Assembly: GCA_002293475.1 (NCBI GenBank)
Contig: DBDG01000047.1
Coordinates: 502 to 11,295, forward strand
Direction: 5' to 3'
Source: Lachnospiraceae bacterium UBA938
GTDB lineage: Bacteria > Bacillota > Clostridia > Lachnospirales > Lachnospiraceae
DNA: 10,794 nt
Made by a program: the position numbers and the translations under genes. Positions 1 to 5,776 of the stretch are shown piece by piece (position 1 is the stretch's first letter; each line of letters begins with the position of its first letter). Below the pieces are notes generated by a model. That model worked only from the letters and a program-made list of their open reading frames with translations. It was not told the origin of the DNA and made no database searches.

Positions 1-5
1 CCCGC

Positions 6-938
6 TCAGTTCCCCATCTGCTTGGCAACCTCAGCTGCAAAATCTTCCGTCTTCTTTTCGATTCCTTCCCCGGTCTCGTACCGGACAAATCTCTTAATTG
101 CTAGGTCGGCACCGGTTTCTTTGGCTACCTGGGCTACGTACTGGGCTACGGTCAGGTCACCGTCTTTTACATAGGCTTGCTCCAGCAGACATACCTCTTT
201 CAACTGTTTGTTCAGTCGGCCTTGAACCATCTTTTCAATGATGTTATCAGGCTTTCCGGCATTTTTGGGGTCGTTCTGTGCTTGTGCTATGAGGATTTCC
301 ATCTCGTGGGCTTTGTACTCGTCGGAAATCTCTTCTGTGCGGACATATATCGGGGAAAGAGCCGCCACTTGCATGGCAATGTTGTTCAAAGCTTCTTTTA
401 CTGAATCATTGACCAAGTTTGTTGTCGCTTCCACGATAACGCCTATTTTGCCGCCGCCGTGGACATAAGATACGACGCAGCCGTTTTCGGCAACGACTTT
501 TTCAAATCTCCGGATGCTTAGGTTTTCGCCGATCCGGGCTATCTTCTCTACCAATACTTCTTTGACGGTCTTGCTGGTGTCGGTAAGCCATTTTTCTGCT
601 AACAGGGCTTCGACATCTGTGGCATCGGAATTGACTGCCTGCTCGGCCACGGCTACAGCAAAGCTCTGGAATTCTTCATTCTTGGCTACGAAGTCGGTCT
701 CGGAATTGACTTCAACCACAGCCGCGGTCGTGTCGCCTTTTACCACTACCTTGCAAAGCCCTTCGGCAGCGATTCGTCCGGCTTTTTTCTCAGCCTTGGC
801 CTGTCCGTTCTTTCTTAAATATTCAATTGCTTCTTCTATATTTCCATTGGTCTCTCCGAGTGCCTTTTTACAGTCCATCATGCCGGCACCGGACAGTTCC
901 CTCAGTTCTTTTACCATTGCTGCTGTAATATCTGCCAT
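6..938 (-). CDS. tsf: Elongation factor Ts (EF-Ts), complete, 310 aa
   Basis: Guanine-nucleotide exchange factor that releases GDP from EF-Tu in the cytoplasm during translation. Residues 1-55 form the UBA-like N-terminal domain with the expected LSGAGMMDCKKAL stretch (15-27). The hallmark TDFVAKNEEF lies at 81-90, the core segment HGGGKIGVIVEA at 160-171, and the conserved C-terminal LLEQAYVKD at 251-259. A length of 310 aa is normal for clostridia. The ATG start sits behind a modest AAAGGTG ribosome site about 5 nt away. It follows rpsB after 180 nt with no obvious promoter of its own, so co-transcription with rpsB, as in most bacteria, is the likely arrangement. The TGA stop is 5 nt from the window edge, so any terminator lies outside. 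Confidence 0.98.
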   Translation of the reverse strand: MADITAAMVKELRELSGAGMMDCKKALGETNGNIEEAIEYLRKNGQAKAEKKAGRIAAEGLCKVVVKGDTTAAVVEVNSETDFVAKNEEFQSFAVAVAEQAVNSDATDVEALLAEKWLTDTSKTVKEVLVEKIARIGENLSIRRFEKVVAENGCVVSYVHGGGKIGVIVEATTNLVNDSVKEALNNIAMQVAALSPIYVRTEEISDEYKAHEMEILIAQAQNDPKNAGKPDNIIEKMVQGRLNKQLKEVCLLEQAYVKDGDLTVAQYVAQVAKETGADLAIKRFVRYETGEGIEKKTEDFAAEVAKQMGN

Positions 939-1118
939 TTTTACACCTTTTTATTACCTTTCTACTTGCTTACACCCGGCGTATTTCTAACAGCCGGAAT
1001 AAATTATGTCTTTCTTTTAATTACTACTATTCTGACACTATTATTCTGTCACTATGATCTATAATTACTATTCCGCGGCCGCTTCTATGGCTTAGCTATT
1101 ATTCTGCGGCCTCACCGC
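939..1118 (-). repeat. rpsB-tsf spacer with four degenerate copies of an 11-bp AT motif and copies of the rpsB tail
   Basis: The 180-nt spacer holds no gene. On the plus strand the motif CTAYTATTCYG, with small variation, occurs at 1024-1034, 1038-1048, 1065-1075 and 1096-1106. In the transcript each copy reads close to CAGAATAATAG and stacks stop codons. Next to two copies are GC-rich bits resembling the last codons of rpsB: the transcript of 1133-1120 (GCGGCCACGGAGTA) is matched at 14 positions with two changes by 1082-1069 (GCGGCCGCGGAATA). A weak TGACA/TGTCA stem (1033-1037 with 1047-1051) and a GCGGCC/GGCCGC stem across the rpsB stop are possible. No clear Rho-independent terminator is visible. 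Confidence 0.6.
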
Positions 1119-1889
1119 TTACTCCGTGGCCGCGGCTACTTCTTCAATGTCTTCAGCCGGCGCTGTCTGCGGAGCCGCCGCTACATCTTCTGCAGTCAGG
1201 GCTTCTTCGCCTTGGTTGGCTTCAATGACGGCATCGGCCATCTTGGCCACGATCAGCTTAACGGCTCTGATGGCGTCATCATTGCCGGGGATAATATAAT
1301 CAAGTTCTTCCGGGTCACAGTTGGTATCGCCGATACCGATGAGGGTGATTCCTAAAGTATGGGCTTCCTGTACGCAAATGCGCTCCTTCTTAGGATCTAC
1401 AACAAAGATAGCATCGGGCACCCTTTTCATTTCTTTCAGGCCGCCGAGGTTCTTCTCTAATTTTTCCCATTCTTTTCTCAAGGCAATGACTTCTTTCTTG
1501 GGGAGAACATCGAAGGTGCCGTCTTCCGACATTTTCTCGATTGATTTAAGTCTTTCGATCCTGCTTTGAATGGTTTTGAAATTGGTCAGCATACCGCCCA
1601 GCCATCTTTCATTGACATAATACATGCCACAGCGTTCAGCTTCTGATTTGACGGCATCCTGGGCCTGCTTCTTGGTTCCGACGAAAAGGATGGTTCCGCC
1701 CTGTGAGGCAACTTCAAAAATCGCCCGGTAAGCTTCATCCACCTTGCCGACGGATTTTTGCAGGTCGATGATATGGATACCGTTCCGTTCAGTGAAGATA
1801 TAAGGAGCCATCTTGGGGTTCCATCTTCTTGTCTGATGTCCGAAATGAACACCTGCTTCCAGTAACTGTTTCATTGAAATAACGCTCAT
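1119..1889 (-). CDS. rpsB: 30S ribosomal protein S2 (uS2), complete, 256 aa
   Basis: Structural protein of the small ribosomal subunit, needed for late assembly and for docking S1 or mRNA near the anti-Shine-Dalgarno region. The N-terminal signature LLEAGVHFGHQTRRWNPKM is at 9-27, ERWLGGMLTNF at 94-104, and the second conserved block VPDAIFVVDPKKE at 157-169. DPEELDYIIPGNDDA lies at 192-206. Residues after about 227 form an Ala/Glu/Pro-rich tail, probably disordered and common in Firmicute S2 proteins. The ATG is preceded by CGGAGG with 7 nt spacing, a strong site. The gene has its own sigma-A promoter and a structured leader (see those entries), so although it sits at the end of a motility operon it can be expressed independently, as expected for an essential gene. 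It is followed by tsf. Confidence 0.99.
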   Translation of the reverse strand: MSVISMKQLLEAGVHFGHQTRRWNPKMAPYIFTERNGIHIIDLQKSVGKVDEAYRAIFEVASQGGTILFVGTKKQAQDAVKSEAERCGMYYVNERWLGGMLTNFKTIQSRIERLKSIEKMSEDGTFDVLPKKEVIALRKEWEKLEKNLGGLKEMKRVPDAIFVVDPKKERICVQEAHTLGITLIGIGDTNCDPEELDYIIPGNDDAIRAVKLIVAKMADAVIEANQGEEALTAEDVAAAPQTAPAEDIEEVAAATE

Positions 1890-1917
1890 TTTTTACCTCC
1901 GTTTGGTTGGTTTCTTC

Positions 1918-1977
1918 CGTATGCGTCATATTCGCTGTCGATCCGCGCCGCGGACACCAACAGTCCATCAGCATACG
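1918..1977 (-). promoter_or_regulatory. Structured 5' leader of rpsB: long hairpin, possible S2 autoregulatory element
   Basis: Between the predicted transcription start (about 1993-1995) and the rpsB ribosome site the RNA can fold into one extended hairpin. The outer stem is a perfect 7-bp pairing CGTATGC/GCATACG (1971-1977 with 1918-1924). An internal loop follows, then CTGTTG/CGACAG (1958-1963 with 1935-1940, one G-U), a 2-nt bulge, and GTCCGC/GCGGAT (1950-1955 with 1941-1946, one G-U) capped by the 3-nt loop GGC. The outer stem ends about 17 nt before the GGAGG site. In E. coli, S2 represses rpsB-tsf through its leader RNA. That this clostridial leader works the same way is inference; the pairing itself is read directly. 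Confidence 0.65.
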
Positions 1978-1999
1978 TGTTTTTTGTCACAACATTTGC

Positions 2000-2028
2000 A
2001 TTATATCACACCATTCATGGATAATCAA
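2000..2028 (-). promoter_or_regulatory. Sigma-A promoter for rpsB-tsf
   Basis: On the minus strand a -35 box TTGATT (2028-2023) and a perfect -10 box TATAAT (2005-2000) are separated by exactly 17 nt. The -10 is preceded by TGA, giving an extended TGnTATAAT element. The start of transcription should fall near 1993-1995, giving a leader of about 105 nt before rpsB. The -35 box contains the TGA stop codon of the upstream MltG-like gene. This would free rpsB-tsf from the motility operon, although read-through from upstream also looks possible because no terminator separates them. Confidence 0.87.
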
Positions 2029-2711
2029 TAATTTCCTGTCAGGATATCGGCAATCGTTTTATGATCCGCTCCCAAAGGGATTAGATGGCTTCCCACCCGC
2101 AGTTTTTTATCATATCCGTTCTGGTTTAGATAGATGTCGTAATCTGTGGCAGAGGATATGAGGCCGGCTTGCTCCAGTCGCAGGCAGACGGTATAGGAAC
2201 CTTCTCCGCTATTGATTATTATGGTGATTTCACTAGAATCTTCGGCCGGTAGCCCCATCCCTGCGGTAGAAGGCCTAGCTGACGGCTGCGGTGACGGAAC
2301 CGCTGAAGCAGAAGGTGCCGGAGATGCCGTCGGTGTGGCCGACGGTGCCGATGCCGCATCTGATATTTCCGATACCGCATCTGATATTTCCGATGCTACA
2401 TCTGATACTTCCGATGCTACATCTGATATTTCTGATGCCGTTGGCACAGCCGACGGTGCCGTGCCCTGCGGTTCTGCGGAAGGTAATAGGGATGCATCCG
2501 GTGCCGCAGACTGTAAGGCGGAACCGTCCGTCTCCTCTTCGCCCTGCAATGCCGATAAGACTACATTGTCTGTCATCCCGAGTGCTATAGCTCTTTCCCT
2601 TATTTCGTCATCGCTCAAGGCTTCCGCTTCCCCTGACGCAGCAACACTCATTACAATCGCCGTCATCAGAATACCGATGCCTAAGCCCCTTAAATAGTAT
2701 TTCAGCTTCAT
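2025..2711 (-). CDS. MltG/YceG-like N-terminal domain protein without lytic transglycosylase domain, 228 aa
   Basis: A membrane-anchored or secreted protein of unproven function. Residues 1-9 are basic and 10-26 hydrophobic, giving a signal-anchor or signal peptide; no lipobox cysteine is present. Residues 32-46 (LSDDEIRERAIALGM) form a short helical motif. Residues 60-160 are a Ser/Ala/Pro/Thr-rich linker containing four tandem 7-residue repeats of the type SEISDAA (about 93-120). The C-terminal 160-228, with ITIIINSGEGS, LRLEQAGLISSATDYDIYL and GSHLIPLGADHKTIADILTG, resembles the LysM-like N-terminal part of MltG/YceG endolytic transglycosylases. The catalytic YceG domain, normally another 200 or more residues, is absent, so cleavage activity is unlikely; peptidoglycan binding is a guess. 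Ribosome site AAGGGG lies 6 nt before the ATG, 21 nt after the previous gene. Similar short proteins beside rpsB are, to my recollection, common in Lachnospiraceae. Confidence 0.8.
   Translation of the reverse strand: MKLKYYLRGLGIGILMTAIVMSVAASGEAEALSDDEIRERAIALGMTDNVVLSALQGEEETDGSALQSAAPDASLLPSAEPQGTAPSAVPTASEISDVASEVSDVASEISDAVSEISDAASAPSATPTASPAPSASAVPSPQPSARPSTAGMGLPAEDSSEITIIINSGEGSYTVCLRLEQAGLISSATDYDIYLNQNGYDKKLRVGSHLIPLGADHKTIADILTGNY
2350..2433. repeat. Four tandem 21-bp repeats inside the MltG-like gene
   Basis: Four units of 21 bp start at 2350, 2371, 2392 and 2413. The first two differ at a single base (position 5 of the unit, G or A), and the last two share GATGCTACATCTGATA. The unit is a multiple of three, so copy-number change would add or remove seven residues (S-E-[IV]-S-D-x-x type) in the linker without a frameshift. 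Looser Ser/Pro/Ala repetition flanks the block on both sides. Confidence 0.9.
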
Positions 2712-2732
2712 ATTGATCCCCTTGCATTCCAG

Positions 2733-3782
2733 CTAATTTGCTCCCTCAAATAGGTCAATGACTAATTTTACTTCGCCGATGCCCAGCCCGAGGTCTTTCG
2801 CAATCGCCATGTTTGACTTTCCGGCCTTATGCAGCTCCAGTATTCTTTCGTTGTTATTCCTGCCCCCATTTCTGCTTCCTTTAAAAAGCACTTCCATCTT
2901 TCGGGGAGTACTGTCGGTGATTCCGTTTCCGTCTGGTTCTGTTCTGCCGGCCATGGCGGCGGCAGCGGAGCCGGTCTTCCGCGATGATCTTTCTGGCTTC
3001 TTTTCCGGTGTCCTAGATGATTTTATCGGTTCCCCGTCTTCCGGCGGCATATCTTTCCCTAGCTCCGTCCCAACACTTTCTATCCGCTCCGGCTGAAATA
3101 TTTCCACCCAGGCCGGCTGGCTGCTTTCCATCCGCCCTAGCGGCATGTTTTCTGTCTGGCCTAGCGGATTATCTTCTGCCTGGCCTGACTGATTATTATC
3201 CGTCCATTCCGGCGCATTAAGCCCCGCCCACTCCGGCTGGGCGTTTCCTCCCCACTCTGGCTGGATGCTTTCCATCCGCTCTGCCTGGAAGGGGGTAAAC
3301 AGCTGATCCCTGACGGCCTTGGCGGTTTCCTCAGCTTCTTTCGCGGTTACTTCCGCATCCCTGACGGTCTGCTTCACTTCGCTGGCGGTGATCGTCGCCT
3401 GGCTCACGGTGTTTTTCAGGGTCTCATGCTTATCGTTCAGCATGTCATACAAGAAGACGACTTCCTGCTGGTTTTTATTGATTTCATTGAGGACCGTATC
3501 AGAGTACTCATTGATTGCCAGCATCTTCTCGTTGGTGACCCGGTCCATAGAACGTTCGGTCTTTTCCATGGCATAGGTAATCGTCTCATCAATGATGTCA
3601 TTGATATGTTGTTTCGCATCATCAATTTCTTTTTCCACCATAAACTTTATCTGGTCTTCCGTCATTGTGGTGCTGCCATCGGAAGCGCCTCCTCCTTTAC
3701 CGGCCTTGCCGCCGGGAAGCAAAAAGCTTACGATGAAAACCATCGCGCCCATAATGAGTAGTGTGATCTGCATTCCATCCAT
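2733..3782 (-). CDS. SwrB-like membrane/coiled-coil protein with C-terminal helix-turn-helix-like motif, 349 aa
   Basis: Architecture in order: one N-terminal membrane helix (about 3-22), a Gly-rich linker (24-33), a long charged helical region likely to form coiled coil (about 42-160), nine tandem 8-residue repeats with consensus near xQPEWxES (165-236), a basic low-complexity stretch, and a C-terminal NERILELHKAGKSNMAIA...LGIGEVKLVIDLF segment (311-345) that reads as a small helix-turn-helix-like fold. B. subtilis has swrB between sigD and rpsB; SwrB is also a single-pass protein with cytoplasmic helices and promotes flagellar export apparatus activation. Position and layout make this a plausible counterpart, but that is inference, and the repeat block roughly doubles its size relative to SwrB. 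I chose the ATG at 3782 because AGGTGA lies 4-5 nt upstream; a TTG at 3797 would add five residues but has a poor ribosome site. Confidence 0.75.
   Translation of the reverse strand: MDGMQITLLIMGAMVFIVSFLLPGGKAGKGGGASDGSTTMTEDQIKFMVEKEIDDAKQHINDIIDETITYAMEKTERSMDRVTNEKMLAINEYSDTVLNEINKNQQEVVFLYDMLNDKHETLKNTVSQATITASEVKQTVRDAEVTAKEAEETAKAVRDQLFTPFQAERMESIQPEWGGNAQPEWAGLNAPEWTDNNQSGQAEDNPLGQTENMPLGRMESSQPAWVEIFQPERIESVGTELGKDMPPEDGEPIKSSRTPEKKPERSSRKTGSAAAAMAGRTEPDGNGITDSTPRKMEVLFKGSRNGGRNNNERILELHKAGKSNMAIAKDLGLGIGEVKLVIDLFEGAN
3079..3294. repeat. Nine degenerate tandem 24-bp repeats in the SwrB-like gene
   Basis: Units of exactly 24 bp begin at 3079, 3103, 3127, 3151, 3175, 3199, 3223, 3247 and 3271. 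Recurrent plus-strand words are TCCATCCGC, CCGGCTGG and CCTAGCGG. In the encoded protein the octads, in order, are FQAERMES, IQPEWGGN, AQPEWAGL, NAPEWTDN, NQSGQAED, NPLGQTEN, MPLGRMES, SQPAWVEI and FQPERIES. The unit keeps reading frame, so expansion and contraction are tolerated. The first and last octads are most alike. Confidence 0.93.
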
Positions 3783-3784
3783 GA

Positions 3785-3793
3785 AACTCACCT
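3785..3793 (-). promoter_or_regulatory. Ribosome binding site that favours the ATG start at 3782
   Basis: The transcript reads CAGGTGAGTTTC directly before ATG (3782-3780). AGGTGA matches the anti-Shine-Dalgarno end of 16S rRNA at a normal distance. The upstream in-frame TTG (3797-3795) is preceded only by AGAGAATT, a weak match, and lies 6 nt after the stop of the previous gene. Confidence 0.65.
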
Positions 3794-3803
3794 GCAAAAT
3801 TCT

Positions 3804-4121
3804 CTAGACTTTAATATCAAAACTCGGCTGCCCTTTTAATACCACTTTACCGTCCGTTATCTCGCGTTCCTTTTTCCGGTTCCGGCCTCCGTCGCCGGCA
3901 TATTGATTATTCCCTTTATCTTTGGCATCATGCCTTTTGCCTTCATTTTCCGTCTCATCTTTGTTCTGAACCTGGCGCGCTTTGGTTTCGGTCTGGTTCT
4001 CCTGCTGTTTCTGGATATTTAACTGTTCGACCACGACTTTATTATCCTGATTGTGCTTGATCGTTGATAAATCCTGTGCTCTGGTTATTTCTCCCTGTAC
4101 TGAAATTGGATTGATTACCAT
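3804..4121 (-). CDS. Conserved-looking small charged protein of unknown function, 105 aa
   Basis: Not assigned to a named family. It is soluble, with no membrane segment or signal peptide, and rich in Gln, Asn, Lys and Glu in its middle (about 20-65), probably disordered or helical. Two parts look like real motifs: RHDAKDKGNNQYAGDGG at 63-79 and a short hydrophobic C-terminus ending FDIKV (101-105). From memory, similar RHDAKEKG/GDGG proteins lie next to the FapA gene in other Lachnospiraceae, but this could not be checked here. The start is the ATG at 4121, because AAAGGAGG lies 7 nt before it; an in-frame TTG at 4127 would sit only 1 nt from that site. It follows the FapA gene after 43 nt and precedes the SwrB-like gene by 21 nt, so one mRNA is likely. 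A role in motility is suggested only by neighbours. Confidence 0.75.
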   Translation of the reverse strand: MVINPISVQGEITRAQDLSTIKHNQDNKVVVEQLNIQKQQENQTETKARQVQNKDETENEGKRHDAKDKGNNQYAGDGGRNRKKEREITDGKVVLKGQPSFDIKV

Positions 4122-4128
4122 ATCCAAA

Positions 4129-4143
4129 CCTCCTTTCCGGAAA
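4129..4143 (-). promoter_or_regulatory. Strong ribosome site deciding the ATG at 4121, abutting a 10-bp palindrome
   Basis: The transcript AAAGGAGG followed by TTTGGAT and ATG gives an ideal 7-nt spacing to 4121. Immediately upstream and sharing the AAA is the perfect palindrome TTTCCGGAAA (4143-4134). It is too short for a stable hairpin. Confidence 0.7.
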
Positions 4144-4164
4144 AATGACTGTTGCCAGTAGTTA

Positions 4165-5766
4165 CTAAATCGCCTTCATCTTAACTTCCCCTTGGTGTTT
4201 CACAAAACGGCAGTATGACATACTAGATTTTACGGTCATCGACACATCGCCGATGCATATCTGGGTGCCCACATAGACTTCGCCCGTCACGATGACCTGG
4301 GCGCCGCCGGACAATTCAAATATCTTCTGCAGTTCATCAAGCTCGGCCATCGAAGCTTCAAGCTCTTCTGCTTTCTGCTTGTTTTCAATGGTCAGGTTTT
4401 GGACGTATTTAATCTGATCCGGCTGCAGCCTTACGCCTTGTGCAATCTTTTGCGCCATGGTATTAAGAATCGGCTGAGCCGTCTTGATATCCTTGTTCAG
4501 CTCGGCGATTCTTCTTTGCAGCTTTTGGATCCGGACTTTCATCGTAGGATCCACCCCGACCTCGACGATGGTATCCGAGCCCATTTCCGAGCCCAGCGTC
4601 TTTACCTGAACCTGATTGCCGGCACAGACTTTCCCGCCGGTTATAAAACCTTTCTTACTGGTAACGTTGACTTCGCTGCCGGCAACCACCTCACTGTGGA
4701 GGACGGAATCTGTCGAGACATAGCCGCCTGCTTCGACTTTGGTATTCTCTAAAAACTGGGCAATAATATTGCCGGCGGCCTTGAGAGACCCTTTTCCCAT
4801 GCCTTTCATGCCACAGGCTACGATAATGTCGCCTTCGCTTTCGATATAAGCCCCTTCGACAACCCCCCTGACTTCTACATTCCCCTTGGCCTTAACACTG
4901 TAATTGCTGAAAACATTGCCGAGTACTACGACACTGCCTTCAAATTCAATGTTTCCGGTCGCACTGTTAACATTGTCCACCGTGTATACGTTAGAGACAA
5001 ACACCTTTCCCTCGACGAGCATGACATGGCCGTCCGCACTGGCATACATCGTAAGTTTGTCTTCCGAAAGATAAACATTGTTGGTCGGTTTCAGCTGAAG
5101 CTTTCTCACGTCCCGCGGCTTAATCGGTTCATTAAAGATATTGCGCCCGGCTTCGCCGCCATCCTCCGGTATGAGTTTCGCCAGCATCTGGTCTTTATTA
5201 CAATGATTGATATTGTTTAGGTTAAAAAAGTCAACGCTACCGTCTTCGTTCAGCGTAGGCTTGACGGACAGATCGGTATTAAAGAAATACTCTATACTGG
5301 CATCAGTGCCATGCCGCGGTGCCACTCCTTCGGCGATCATTATATCCGTACAGTACTGCGGACTATCGAAATGGGCCTCTATTACGTCATTTTTCAGGCC
5401 GCATACGATATTCTGATACTGAAGATCCCGGTAAAACTCGGCGGACGACATCCGCTGTCCACCGACAGAAGGCGCATAAAATCGTACATAAACTGACATT
5501 TTATCAGGGTTGACCCATAACTTGTAAATCTCGTTTACTGGCCGGAAAAACTGCGGGTTCAACGGGATGTACATCTCCTTTTCCACACTTTGCGCCGCCA
5601 TATTGATGCCCTGGTTCAAGGTTATCGGATCGTAGTAGATCCCTTGGGCATTCAGGTACTCCATGATCTCGTTTACTTTACCATTTTCCCCTTCCTCAGT
5701 AGCTTTGACAAGCCGTAAATAAGTACCGGATTCATTCTGAAACAACTGAAAATAACTGTTTGGCAT
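4165..5766 (-). CDS. FapA-family (DUF342) polymer-forming beta-helix protein, 533 aa
   Basis: Belongs by sequence to the FapA/DUF342 family, annotated as flagellar assembly protein A but with poorly known biochemistry. Residues 1-200 form the N-terminal part with EGVAPRHGTDASIEYFF (146-162). The typical hinge GGEAGRNIFNEPIKPRDVRKLQL is at 203-225, followed by YLSEDKLTMYASADGHV (232-248). Residues 255-405 are Gly/Val-rich short strands (GNIEFEGSVVVLGNV, KGNVEVRGVVEGA, AGGYVSTDSVLHSEVVAGS) that read as a right-handed beta-helix. A predicted coiled coil (408-482) interrupts it before a last strand block (488-533). No signal peptide or membrane helix is present, so it is cytoplasmic. The start overlaps the sigD end functionally: the AGGAG ribosome site includes the sigD TAG stop, 10 nt apart, suggesting coupled translation. 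Confidence 0.92.
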   Translation of the reverse strand: MPNSYFQLFQNESGTYLRLVKATEEGENGKVNEIMEYLNAQGIYYDPITLNQGINMAAQSVEKEMYIPLNPQFFRPVNEIYKLWVNPDKMSVYVRFYAPSVGGQRMSSAEFYRDLQYQNIVCGLKNDVIEAHFDSPQYCTDIMIAEGVAPRHGTDASIEYFFNTDLSVKPTLNEDGSVDFFNLNNINHCNKDQMLAKLIPEDGGEAGRNIFNEPIKPRDVRKLQLKPTNNVYLSEDKLTMYASADGHVMLVEGKVFVSNVYTVDNVNSATGNIEFEGSVVVLGNVFSNYSVKAKGNVEVRGVVEGAYIESEGDIIVACGMKGMGKGSLKAAGNIIAQFLENTKVEAGGYVSTDSVLHSEVVAGSEVNVTSKKGFITGGKVCAGNQVQVKTLGSEMGSDTIVEVGVDPTMKVRIQKLQRRIAELNKDIKTAQPILNTMAQKIAQGVRLQPDQIKYVQNLTIENKQKAEELEASMAELDELQKIFELSGGAQVIVTGEVYVGTQICIGDVSMTVKSSMSYCRFVKHQGEVKMKAI

Positions 5767-5776
5767 AACTTGTCTC

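Noticed and set aside
1073..1082. CCGCGGCCGC as a vector or cloning scar (SacII/NotI sites)
   Set aside because: It matches the neighbouring rpsB tail codons and fits the local decayed repeat, so it needs no artificial origin.
2045..2051. Minus-strand GCCGATA at the end of the MltG-like gene, as a possible sigma-D promoter for rpsB
   Set aside because: The only TAAA upstream is 6 nt away rather than about 15, and a far better sigma-A promoter lies just downstream.
2551..2558. Plus-strand GCCGATAA, identical to the sigma-D -10 consensus
   Set aside because: No TAAA lies 15 nt upstream, it is inside the MltG-like coding region and it points away from any gene.
2212..2697. Plus-strand frame of 161 codons rich in Asp/Ala/Gly opposite the MltG-like gene
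   Set aside because: The tandem 21-bp repeat keeps all frames open; there is no ribosome site, and the minus-strand protein has a signal segment and a recognisable domain.
3079..3294. Regular 24-bp repeats as a CRISPR array
   Set aside because: Units are directly adjacent without spacers, and they encode in-frame octads of a protein.
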